A stretch of DNA of 12,680 bases from Pelotomaculum sp. UBA5255 (lineage in GTDB: Bacteria; Bacillota; Desulfotomaculia; Desulfotomaculales; Pelotomaculaceae): assembly GCA_002408725.1 (NCBI GenBank), contig DHTR01000018.1:379-13058 (forward strand), written 5' to 3'. The position numbers and the translations under genes are program-made. How positions within the stretch are numbered: the first letter of the stretch is position 1; the number at the start of each line of letters is the position of its first letter. This document shows positions 1 through 6,500 of this stretch, in pieces. The notes below the pieces were generated by a model. That model was not told the DNA's origin. It searched no databases and worked only from the letters and a program-made list of their open reading frames with translations.

Positions 1-140
1 ATAATTTTTTTAACTTTTAAAAACTTTAAATGAAAAGGGTTTTGGGTATTTGGTAAAAATATATGTAGTAAGTGATTGAGCCGCGGTATCCTTGCGGTTA
101 GAATCGAAGAGCATGGTTTAGAAACAAAAAACTAAAATTA

Positions 141-159
141 AAGGAGAGATTTTGCTATA
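141..159 (+). promoter_or_regulatory. Ribosome binding site that points to an AUA start
   Basis: AAGGAGAG at 141-148 is followed by 8 nt and then ATA at 157-159, which is in frame with the dehydrogenase. No ATG, GTG or TTG lies in frame between the upstream stop (TAA, 139-141) and ATG 202. ATG 202 has only a weak GGACAAG-like sequence in front of it. The placement suggests that initiation happens at the AUA, or that an ancestral ATG was changed to ATA by mutation or base-call error. Confidence 0.55.
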
Positions 160-1254
160 AAAATTAAAGCAGCTGTAACACATAGCGCTGGACAAGACTT
201 TATGATTGAAGAAGTGGAGCTTGCCGAACCGAGAGAAAGAGAAGTTCTTGTAAAGATGGTTGGTTGCGGCATCTGCCATACGGATGTTTTTGCTAGAGAC
301 CAGGGGCTACCCGTGCCTCTGCCTGCCGTGCTGGGCCACGAAGGTTCCGGAATAATTGAAAAAGTCGGTTCCGCCGTAAAAACCGTAAAGCCAGGGGATC
401 ATGTTGTGTTGTCTTACTTCTCCTGTGGACATTGTGAAGCTTGCGTGACCGGCCATCCCAGTCAGTGCGACCAATCTTATGAGGTAAGTTTTGGCGGTGT
501 ATATAAAGACGGCACGAAGCGGCTGTCACAAAATGGCGTAGAGATCTCGGCCTTCTTCGGTCAATCAAGCTTTGTCACTTATGCGGTTGCCGATGAAAGA
601 AATGTTGTGAAAATTGATGATGATGTTGACTTAGCTTTGATGGGCCCTCTGGGCTGCGGCATCCAGACAGGTGCGGGGACCGTAATCAATGTACTGCGGC
701 CGCAAGCGGGAAGCTCATTTGTCGTATTTGGTTGCGGAGCTGTTGGCCTAAGCGCCATCATGGCGGCTAAAATCGCCGGTTGCAGTCAGATCATCGGCGT
801 AGATGCCGTTCCATCCAGACTTGAACTTGCCAGGGAACTTGGAGCAACCCATGTGCTCAATGGTCAAGAAGTTAACGATACGGTCGCAGAGATCATGAAA
901 ATCACCGGCAAAGGAGCAGATTACAGTCTTGATACATCGGCAGTGCCGGCGCTCATCAATCAAGCGCTTTATTGTCTAAAAACGCTGGGAACCGCTGTTA
1001 GTGTCGGTTCAACCGGGGACCGGGAAGTTTGCATCAAACCTCAGTATGCCCTGATGGCCGGAGGTAAAACATTGATTGGCGCCATACAGGGGGATTCAAT
1101 TCCGCAGTTGTTTATTCCTAAGCTTGTGCGTTTTTACAAAGAAGGTAAATTGCCGATAGACAAGCTTATCAAATTCTATAGCTTTGAAGAAATCAATAAA
1201 GCCTTTGAAGATTCCCATAAAGGAATTACAATTAAGCCAGTTATTAGATTTTAG
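157..1254 (+). CDS. Zinc-dependent alcohol dehydrogenase, aryl/benzyl-alcohol type
   Basis: A medium-chain, zinc-dependent, NAD(P)-linked alcohol dehydrogenase, presumed cytoplasmic, oxidising alcohols to aldehydes or the reverse. Visible features, numbered from codon 157: the catalytic-zinc region C-G-I-C-H-T-D near residue 40; GHEGSG near residue 65; a structural-zinc loop with four cysteines spaced CxxCxxCx7C near residues 92-106; and a Rossmann motif GCGAVGL near residue 180 followed by an acidic residue (GVD) that favours NAD. The overall pattern resembles benzyl/aryl-alcohol dehydrogenases (XylB-like), but the substrate cannot be read from sequence. I chose 157 (AUA) because it has the good ribosome binding site and restores the N-terminal strand K-I-K-A-A-V usual in the family, giving 365 aa, a normal length. 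The first conventional start is ATG 202 (350 aa), which would cut that strand off. No clear terminator follows. It appears unrelated to the downstream surface genes. Confidence 0.9.
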   Translation: MKIKAAVTHSAGQDFMIEEVELAEPREREVLVKMVGCGICHTDVFARDQGLPVPLPAVLGHEGSGIIEKVGSAVKTVKPGDHVVLSYFSCGHCEACVTGHPSQCDQSYEVSFGGVYKDGTKRLSQNGVEISAFFGQSSFVTYAVADERNVVKIDDDVDLALMGPLGCGIQTGAGTVINVLRPQAGSSFVVFGCGAVGLSAIMAAKIAGCSQIIGVDAVPSRLELARELGATHVLNGQEVNDTVAEIMKITGKGADYSLDTSAVPALINQALYCLKTLGTAVSVGSTGDREVCIKPQYALMAGGKTLIGAIQGDSIPQLFIPKLVRFYKEGKLPIDKLIKFYSFEEINKAFEDSHKGITIKPVIRF

Positions 1255-1298
1255 AAGTCAATATTTGGGAGTGAAGTGAGGAAAAAGCGATCGGGCAT

Positions 1299-1322
1299 AA
1301 ATCTGAGCCTTCATTGCCTGTG
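1299..1322 (+). repeat. 5' fragment of a Moco-type aptamer (truncated third copy)
   Basis: These 24 nt match the first 24 nt of the aptamers at 1602 and 1770, with 2 differences from the 1602 copy. The fragment begins AAATCTGAGCCT and ends ATTGCCTGTG. Homology stops abruptly at 1322 and the hsdM-like coding remnant begins. The 3' half (CGCCTCCC ... GGAAAGG) is absent, so it cannot fold as a full aptamer. Confidence 0.7.
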
Positions 1323-1324
1323 AC

Positions 1325-1429
1325 CGCTGCGTGGATACCTTCAAAGAGGAAGAAGAGATCGATATCGACACAGTGCAACAGGAAACCGAACAGCTGGAAA
1401 ACGAGCTGGTCACCCGTGGCGCCAGTTAA
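1325..1429 (+). pseudogene. hsdM: Remnant of the C-terminus of a type I restriction methyltransferase (HsdM)
   Basis: Read in frame from 1325, this gives R-C-V-D-T-F-K-E-E-E-E-I-D-I-D followed by a charged coiled-coil-like stretch (V-Q-Q-E-T-E-Q-L-E-N-E-L) and a stop at 1427-1429. From memory of the family, HsdM proteins end in a near-identical block, (P-R-Y)-V-D-T-F-E-E-E-E-x-I-D followed by a Glu/Leu-rich helix. Only about 34 codons remain, the frame opens only at 1307 after a stop, there is no start or ribosome binding site, and the usual extra residues at the C-terminus are missing. No hsdS or hsdR sequence is visible nearby. The fragment is joined directly to the truncated aptamer, which suggests a deletion or recombination scar. 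Confidence 0.65.
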
Positions 1430-1601
1430 TTGCGTTGTCTTCAACTTCTTAACATACTTGTTGGCATTCAAATCCTTGCGTCGTTGAAAAAATTGTATGC
1501 TTAAAATTGGTTCGAACATATTTTTTGGTGAAAAAAAAGGGATTAAGTGAAATCGATAGAATTATATACAATAGTTTCTGTTGAAAACTAAATAACATAA
1601 C
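1430..1601. other. Spacer between the hsdM remnant and the riboswitch leader
   Basis: A+T-rich sequence with no convincing gene. The only positive element seen is a possible sigma-A type promoter near 1543-1570, listed separately. The stretch 1582-1601 (AAAACTAAATAA core) is repeated in front of the second aptamer (1755-1766), so the duplicated unit includes a short piece upstream of each aptamer. Confidence 0.5.
1543..1570 (+). promoter_or_regulatory. Possible sigma-A promoter for the riboswitch leader
   Basis: TATACA at 1565-1570 (within TATACAAT) is a good -10 candidate. TTAAGT at 1543-1548 is a poor -35 with a 16-nt spacer. The position, about 30 nt upstream of the first complete aptamer, is what is expected for a leader that transcribes both aptamers and then apbE. 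The hexamer match alone is weak. Confidence 0.35.
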
Positions 1602-1700
1602 AAATCTGAGCCTCTATTGCCTGTGGTATTTAAGCTATGGTAGGGGGGCCGATAGGGTGTACAGGGAAACTGGTGCGCCTCCCAGTGCGGAAAGGATTTA
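1602..1700 (+). ncRNA. Moco-family riboswitch aptamer, copy 1
   Basis: The 5' segment AAATCTGAGCCTC and the 3' segment CGCCTCCC-N5-GGAAAGG match what I recall of the molybdenum-cofactor riboswitch (Rfam Moco motif, E. coli moaA leader), which has a similar 5' AGCCTC and 3' CGCCTCCC...GGAAAGG. The closing stem pairs AAATC (1602-1606) with GATTT (1695-1699), and a GGGAAAC loop lies at 1664-1670. It is about 90% identical (10 differences in 99 nt, no gaps) to copy 2. A terminator-like hairpin follows at 1717. It lies upstream of apbE and a cluster of molybdopterin-fold proteins, which fits a molybdenum or tungsten cofactor sensor. The family assignment is from memory and was not searched. Confidence 0.75.
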
Positions 1701-1716
1701 GCGGAATTAATGGTTG

Positions 1717-1754
1717 GCCGTCATGTCCTTGTGCATGACGGCTTAACTGCTTTT
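1717..1754 (+). terminator. Hairpin terminator after aptamer 1
   Basis: A perfect 9-bp stem, GCCGTCATG (1717-1725) with CATGACGGC (1734-1742), encloses an 8-nt loop and is followed by TTAACTGCTTTT. The T-tract is interrupted, so termination may be partial. Its position 17 nt after the aptamer fits an expression platform. Confidence 0.6.
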
Positions 1755-1768
1755 AAAACTAAATAATA

Positions 1769-1868
1769 TAAATCTGAGTCTCCATTGCCTGTGGCATTTA
1801 AGCTATGGCAGGGGGGCCGACAGGGTCTACCGGGAAACCGGTTCGCCTCCCAGTGTGGAAAGGATTTA
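1769..1868 (+). ncRNA. Moco-family riboswitch aptamer, copy 2
   Basis: Same architecture and length as the aptamer at 1602. The closing stem is stronger, TAAATC (1769-1774) with GATTTA (1863-1868). The internal hairpin ACCGG-GAAA-CCGGT (1829-1842) is perfect here, whereas copy 1 is imperfect at this place. The hallmark CGCCTCCC...GGAAAGG is at 1844-1863. Most differences from copy 1 are C/T changes that keep possible pairing with G. The terminator at 1884-1917 and then apbE follow. Confidence 0.75.
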
Positions 1869-1875
1869 GCTGACT

Positions 1876-1917
1876 AAGTAAGCAGCCGTAATGCTCACTT
1901 GCTTTGCCGGCTTTTTT
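1876..1917 (+). terminator. Terminator with a competing hairpin after aptamer 2
   Basis: Two mutually exclusive folds are visible. The terminator fold pairs AGCCG (1884-1888) with CGGCT (1908-1912) and runs into six T (1912-1917). The competitor pairs AAGTAAGCA (1876-1884) with TGCTCACTT (1892-1900), with one mismatch, and its loop traps GCCG of the terminator stem. Such a pair is what a riboswitch expression platform needs. Which state the ligand favours cannot be told from sequence. Confidence 0.55.
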
Positions 1918-1965
1918 ACTTTCTGAAATCCATTTTTCTTTTTGGGTGGGTGGTGAGTAGATCAA

Positions 1966-3021
1966 TTGAAGCGTTGGGTTCTAGCCATAGTTCTTTTTGT
2001 TTTTATTGCTTGTTCAGGATGCGGGCAAAAGTCAATGCCTTTGCAGGAGTTAACTGGTGAAGAATTCATAATGGATACCCTGGTCCAAATAACGGTAATT
2101 TGTGAAGATCAAGAAAAAGGGAAGAAAGCCTTGGAGAAAGCGTTTGCAGCATATCAAAGAATCAATAATTTAACCGACAGGTTCCCAAAAGGTGAGCCGG
2201 CAGCTTCTTCGTCGAGCGATGTGATCAGGCTCAACGAAAATGCCGGTACCAAGCCCGTCAAGGTTAGTGCTGATACCATCAAGATCATTCAACGTTCACA
2301 TTATTATGCAGGGTTAACCGGCGGTTCATTCGATGTTTCTATTGGACCGGTAATGGACCGGTGGGGTTTTGGAAAAAGCAAGCAATGTGTTCCCACCGAT
2401 GAGGAAATTAGCAGGGCACTAAGCCTGGTGGACTATAGCAAAGTTGAAGTTGACCCCGGTAAGGCGACAGTTTTTTTATCGAAACCGGGGATGAGTTTAG
2501 ATTTGGGTGGAGTCGCCAAGGGCTATGCCACGGATGAGGCAGTTAAGGTTCTTAGAGAATTGGGCATAAAGCATGCCATGATCAATGCAGGGGGAAATGT
2601 ATACGCTTTGGGCAGCAAGTCGGACGGATCACCGTGGCGTGTTGGCATCCAGGACCCCCGCAGCAACGGGGGCATTATTGCCATCTTATCTTTAAAGGAT
2701 TCAGCGGCGGTAACATCGGGTGATTACCAGCGATGTTTTGAACAAGGAGGTGTTCGCTACCACCACATAATATCTCCCTCTACCGGGAAGCAAGCAAGGG
2801 ATCTGATTCAAACAACAGTTGTTGCAGAGTCCGCTACCGATGCGGATATTTTATCTACAACGTTGTTTGTGCTGGGGCCTCAGCTTGGTATGAGTTTTGT
2901 GCAGGGTCTACCGGGTACCGGGGCCATCTTCATCGGGCCGGATAAGCTTGTGTCGTCCACTGCTAATTTAACCAACCAGTTGACTTTCACCGGGGATGGC
3001 GGGTATCAAACTGCCAGGTAA
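1966..3021 (+). CDS. apbE: FAD:protein FMN transferase, ApbE-family lipoprotein
   Basis: ApbE proteins move FMN from FAD onto Thr/Ser of exported flavoproteins, outside the membrane, with Mg2+. Visible features: an N-terminal hydrophobic segment with Cys 16 and Cys 19 as possible lipidation sites; the flavin-binding motif DLGGVAKGYA near residue 180; NAGGNV near 208; TSGDYQR near 250; HHIISPSTG near 268; and ATDADILSTTLFVLG near 290, with the metal-site Asp and Thr. The last Pro-Thr-Gly motif has Ser where many relatives have Asp (H-I-I-D-P). Length (351 aa) is normal. The start is TTG 1966 with GGTGAG 8 nt upstream; the hydrophobic segment begins right after it. It lies 48 nt after the second riboswitch terminator, so it is the most direct target of that control. 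No textbook flavinylation motif was found in the proteins downstream. Confidence 0.92.
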   Translation: MKRWVLAIVLFVFIACSGCGQKSMPLQELTGEEFIMDTLVQITVICEDQEKGKKALEKAFAAYQRINNLTDRFPKGEPAASSSSDVIRLNENAGTKPVKVSADTIKIIQRSHYYAGLTGGSFDVSIGPVMDRWGFGKSKQCVPTDEEISRALSLVDYSKVEVDPGKATVFLSKPGMSLDLGGVAKGYATDEAVKVLRELGIKHAMINAGGNVYALGSKSDGSPWRVGIQDPRSNGGIIAILSLKDSAAVTSGDYQRCFEQGGVRYHHIISPSTGKQARDLIQTTVVAESATDADILSTTLFVLGPQLGMSFVQGLPGTGAIFIGPDKLVSSTANLTNQLTFTGDGGYQTAR

Positions 3022-3238
3022 AGTTGCTAAAAGAGAGGTGAGTAGGACCAGTGGGCTCACCTGGCTATCGACTTCAGGTTCAGGCCAGGAGAAATAGCAG
3101 CAATTTATAGTCCTTTAGTAGGCGTGGCAAAAGTACCCTGTGTTTTCATATCGGCGATATTCTATACCCTACTGCCCGGTGTGAGATGACAGGATACAGG
3201 TAGTAAGGGTTGAGAAATTGTGATTCCCTTTAGACGAT

Positions 3239-3250
3239 GTATGTACATAC
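3239..3250. repeat. 12-bp perfect palindrome
   Basis: GTATGTACATAC reads the same on both strands. It could be an operator half-site pair or part of the folded leader that starts right after it. No regulator is encoded in the window. Confidence 0.35.
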
Positions 3251-3252
3251 GG

Positions 3253-3320
3253 CCGGTTCCCGTGCTTTTGGTTGAAGCGCCAGGGTCCGCTGACCCTGAA
3301 ACAGAGCCATGCGTGACCGG
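3253..3320 (+). ncRNA. Possible structured RNA element upstream of the three-way junction
   Basis: CCGGT (3253-3257) pairs with ACCGG (3316-3320). After a 3-nt bulge, CGTGC (3261-3265) pairs with GCGTG (3311-3315) using two G-U pairs. Inside is a perfect 7-bp hairpin, CAGGGTC-CGCT-GACCCTG (3281-3298). I recognise no known RNA family. Confidence 0.3.
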
Positions 3321-3350
3321 TTAACCATATAGTGGTATTTGCAAGACGCT

Positions 3351-3420
3351 CATGTACCCTTAAACCATGCCTCAACATCACCGGATGTTGGTTTAATCTA
3401 CAGTTAGTGGTAGATACATG
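3351..3420 (+). ncRNA. Candidate structured RNA with a compact three-way junction
   Basis: Four helices fit together with almost no unpaired bases at the junction: CATGTA (3351-3356) with TACATG (3415-3420); TTAAAC (3360-3365) with GTTTAA (3391-3396); an extension of that arm, CAACATC (3373-3379) with GATGTTG (3384-3390), closed by an ACCG loop; and TCTAC (3397-3401) with GTAGA (3410-3414). Only CCC (3357-3359) is free at the junction, and a 7-nt bulge (3366-3372) interrupts the long arm. It lies 114 nt upstream of the 3534 start codon, so it would be in that gene's leader. No known riboswitch class was recognised, and thermodynamic significance was not computed. Confidence 0.4.
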
Positions 3421-3533
3421 TTTTGTTTTTCCAGTAATTAGCATGCTTATTAACTCAGTTATTGTAATAAACTGGTTAACCGAACACAAATGGAAACAGG
3501 GCATAATTGGTATGTAAAGAGGGAGTGCAATCG

Positions 3534-6500
3534 ATGAAACGGTTCTATGGGTTCCTGATGACTTTCCTGAGCTTGCTGCTGCTTGTCAGTTCGTTTTGCC
3601 TGTTGGCACCCACAGCTGCCCTGGCCGAAATACCGGCGCTTACAATCACTGGAACCGGGGTGACGACTCCTGTGGAGTTTACCCTGTCCCAGCTTGAGGC
3701 AATGGAGCAAGATCAGCATGTGTATAGTACCATTAACACCTGGCCCACCAAGAAATGGTATGTGGGAAGAGGCGTCAAAGTAAGAGACCTGCTAAATCAG
3801 GCAGGGATTAGAGAAGACGCCGGCCTGATTAAATTTAAAGCCAAAGACGGCTTCGAAATGACGCTTACCGTTCAGGAATTATTATCCGATACTCGTTATT
3901 ATTTCCCCCACTTGATGGACAATCATGCCTACGACGGAAGTATTCCCGGCTCTCCGGAAGGCGCCGAGGTGGTAGAACCTATCCTCGCCCTGGTTAGTGC
4001 AGCAGGCAGTAATGATCCCAGCTATATGAACGATACCAATTCATTGCTGCTGATGCTGGGACAGCGGGCGGTTACCGAGCAGACGTGTAATTTATTTGTA
4101 AAGCACGTAAGTCAAATTATGGTACTAACCACTGAACCGGAAAAATGGGATAACCCGCAGGCTAATCCGGATAGTGGAAGTGTATCCGCGGGTACCATGG
4201 TAACACTGAGCAACGCTTGTATGGACGATGATAAGGTTTATTACACAACGGACGGCAGTACCCCCAACGTGAGCAGTCCGATGTATAACTGGATTGCCAG
4301 CCGGTGGTGGTCATCACGACAGGATGTTTTGGGCAGTATTAATCACCCGATCGAAATTAAAAAGAATACAATCATCAAAGCTATAACAATCGGCCCTGGT
4401 AAGAAGGACAGTGATATTAGTATCTTCTCTTACCAGGTGCCAGTTACCGCTCCTCCAGCGTTGACGGCCGATCTTACGGACAATGCAGTCGGTTGTGCGA
4501 TCGAGCTTACCTTTGCGGACGATGCGGCCTGGCGGGCGGCAATCACCGGTGTGAGCGTGGACGGTACACCTTTAGCGGCAGATGATTATATTGTGGAAAA
4601 AAGCAAGCTTACCGTTAAGGCGGGTGTATTCAAGCAGGCCGGGGATTACGCTATAGTGGTACAGGCAACCGGGTATGCGGAAGCAGGTGTAGTGCAGACA
4701 GTAGTTCCGGGATTGAAAACACCCCCGGTGCTAATGGCTGATTCTACCGATAACGTAGTCAGGCGGCTGGTGGAGCTTGCCTTTGTGGACAATCAGGACT
4801 GGAGAGGGGCAATCAGCCAGGTAAGCGTAAACGGTGTGGTGTTAAACGCCGGGAAGTATTCGATAAACACCGCCGGCCTGATCATCATCAATGGAGAAGT
4901 GTTCAACAAAGCCGGGGATTACGTTATAGCGGTACAGGCAACCGGGTACATGGACGCCATTGTGACGCAAACAATCAAGGCAGGTAATGGTGGTACTGTG
5001 GAGCCTGGCGGAGACGTGGCGCTGTCAATAACAGGGAGTGGGGTGGCAGCTCCTAAGACCTTTACCCTGACCCAGCTCGAGGCAATGGAACAATATCAGC
5101 ATCGGTACAGTGCCATTAACACCTGGCCCAGCAAGAAATGGTATGTGGGGAAAGGGGTTAAATTGAAAGACCTGCTTGATACGGCAGGGATTAAAGGGAG
5201 CGCCAGGCAGATTAAATTTATTTCGTGCGATAGCTACACAGTGACGTTAACGGTACAGGAGCTGCTTCAGGACAAACGTTATTATTTCCCCCAATTAAAG
5301 GCTAATGATCCCAATCTCGGGCAAATACCCGGTTCTTCCGCGGGCGCGGAACAGGTAGAGCCCATCCTCGCTCTTGTTAGTGCCGAAGGTACTGACAATC
5401 CTTCCTTTATGAACGACACCGATGCATTGATGCTGATGCTCGGGCAGCGGGCAGTAACCGAGCAAACCGGCAGTTTATTTAATAAGAGTATAGAAAAAAT
5501 CGAGGTACTAACCACTGAGCCTGGAAAATGGGATGGGCCGAAGGCTGATCCAAAAAGTGGCGATGTAGCCGCGGGAACCCTGGTAAAACTGAGCAATGCC
5601 CAGATGGATGATGATAAGATTTATTACACAACTGACGGCAATACCCCGACCGTGGACAGTCCGATGTATAACTGGATTGCCAGCAGGTGGTGGTCGTCAC
5701 GAGCGAGTGATTTGGCAAGTATTAATCACCCGATCGAGGTTAACAAGGACACAACAATTAAAGCAATAACAATTGGTCCCGGTAAGAAGAACAGCGATGT
5801 AGTCACCTTTAGCTACAAGGTATCGGGAGCTTCTACCAACACAAGCGATAAAATCAAACCCACTACAGGCGGTACAATCAGCCTCGGCAGTGAAGCCGTC
5901 ATAGAAATACCGGCCGGGGCGCTGGTTGGAACCGGCGCAGTAGATCTAAAAATTGAGAAGGTAACCAAACCCCCCAGTACGCCCGCAGGCTTCAAACTGG
6001 CTGGAAGTGTATATGAGTTCAGCGTAGACGGCAAGAAAAGCTACAGTTTTGCCAGGAAAGTGACCATAAAACTCAGCTACGATCCTAAAGTTGTCAGCGC
6101 GGGAGAAACTCCGGCCATCCACTGTTATGACGAAGACCTGGGCCGGTGGGTAAATATCGGCGGCTCCGGATCGGGCAATACCGTAACCGTGCAAGTGGAC
6201 CACTTCACAAAGTTTGCTGTAATGGTAGCAGATAAGCTCGTCGTTGCGACCGGAATAATCAAAACCATTACAGGCGGTACAATCAGCCTCGGCAGTGAAG
6301 CCGTCATAGAAATACCGGCCGGGGCGCTGGCTGGAACCAGCGCCGTTGAGCTAAAAATTGAGAAAGTAACCACACCTCCCAGTACGCCCGCAGGCTTCAA
6401 ACTGGCTGGAAGTGTCTATGAATTCAGCGTGGACGGCAAGAACAGCTACAGCTTTACTGGGAAAGTGACCATAAAACTCAGTTACGATCCTGAAGTTGTC

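Larger units (their letters stand above)
3022..3533. other. Long non-coding spacer rich in inverted repeats
   Basis: No convincing gene lies here. Visible elements: alternative hairpins just after apbE (GCCAGGT 3013-3019 with ACCTGGC 3059-3065, or AGGTGAG 3036-3042 with CTCACCT 3056-3062), with no T-run after them; ATATCG-g-CGATAT at 3148-3160; a 12-bp palindrome at 3239-3250; a long stem with an inner hairpin at 3253-3320; a three-way-junction fold at 3351-3420; and two copies of the palindrome GGTTAACC (3319-3326 and 3474-3481). The density of pairing suggests a structured leader for the gene at 3534 rather than decayed coding sequence. I see no strong promoter. Confidence 0.5.

Noticed and set aside
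81..97. CCGCGGTATCCTTGCGG upstream of the dehydrogenase as a sigma-54 promoter.
   Set aside because: The GG and GC elements are 9 nt apart instead of 12, and no activator site or regulator is visible.
1244..1519. A 91-codon open frame on the minus strand over the hsdM remnant.
   Set aside because: No ribosome binding site or recognisable family; it runs antisense to the remnant and the aptamer fragment.
3253..3420. Known riboswitch classes (cobalamin, cyclic-di-GMP) or group II intron domain V as the identity of the spacer RNA.
   Set aside because: None of the conserved boxes I know for these families could be found on either strand.
3169..3517. Open frames on both strands within the structured spacer.
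   Set aside because: Poor starts, no domain resemblance, and the region is dominated by inverted repeats, as expected for non-coding sequence.
3507..3533. Upstream in-frame TTG (3507) and GTG (3525) starts for the large surface gene.
   Set aside because: They add residues in front of a standard signal peptide and lack a ribosome binding site, whereas ATG 3534 has GGGAG at good spacing.
5818..5848. S-G-A-S-T-N-T-S in the linker after the second chitobiase domain, similar to the ApbE flavinylation motif (D-x2-3-[ST]-G-A-[ST]).
   Set aside because: The required Asp is eight residues upstream instead of two or three, the site is in a linker rather than an FMN-binding domain, and the paralogs lack it.
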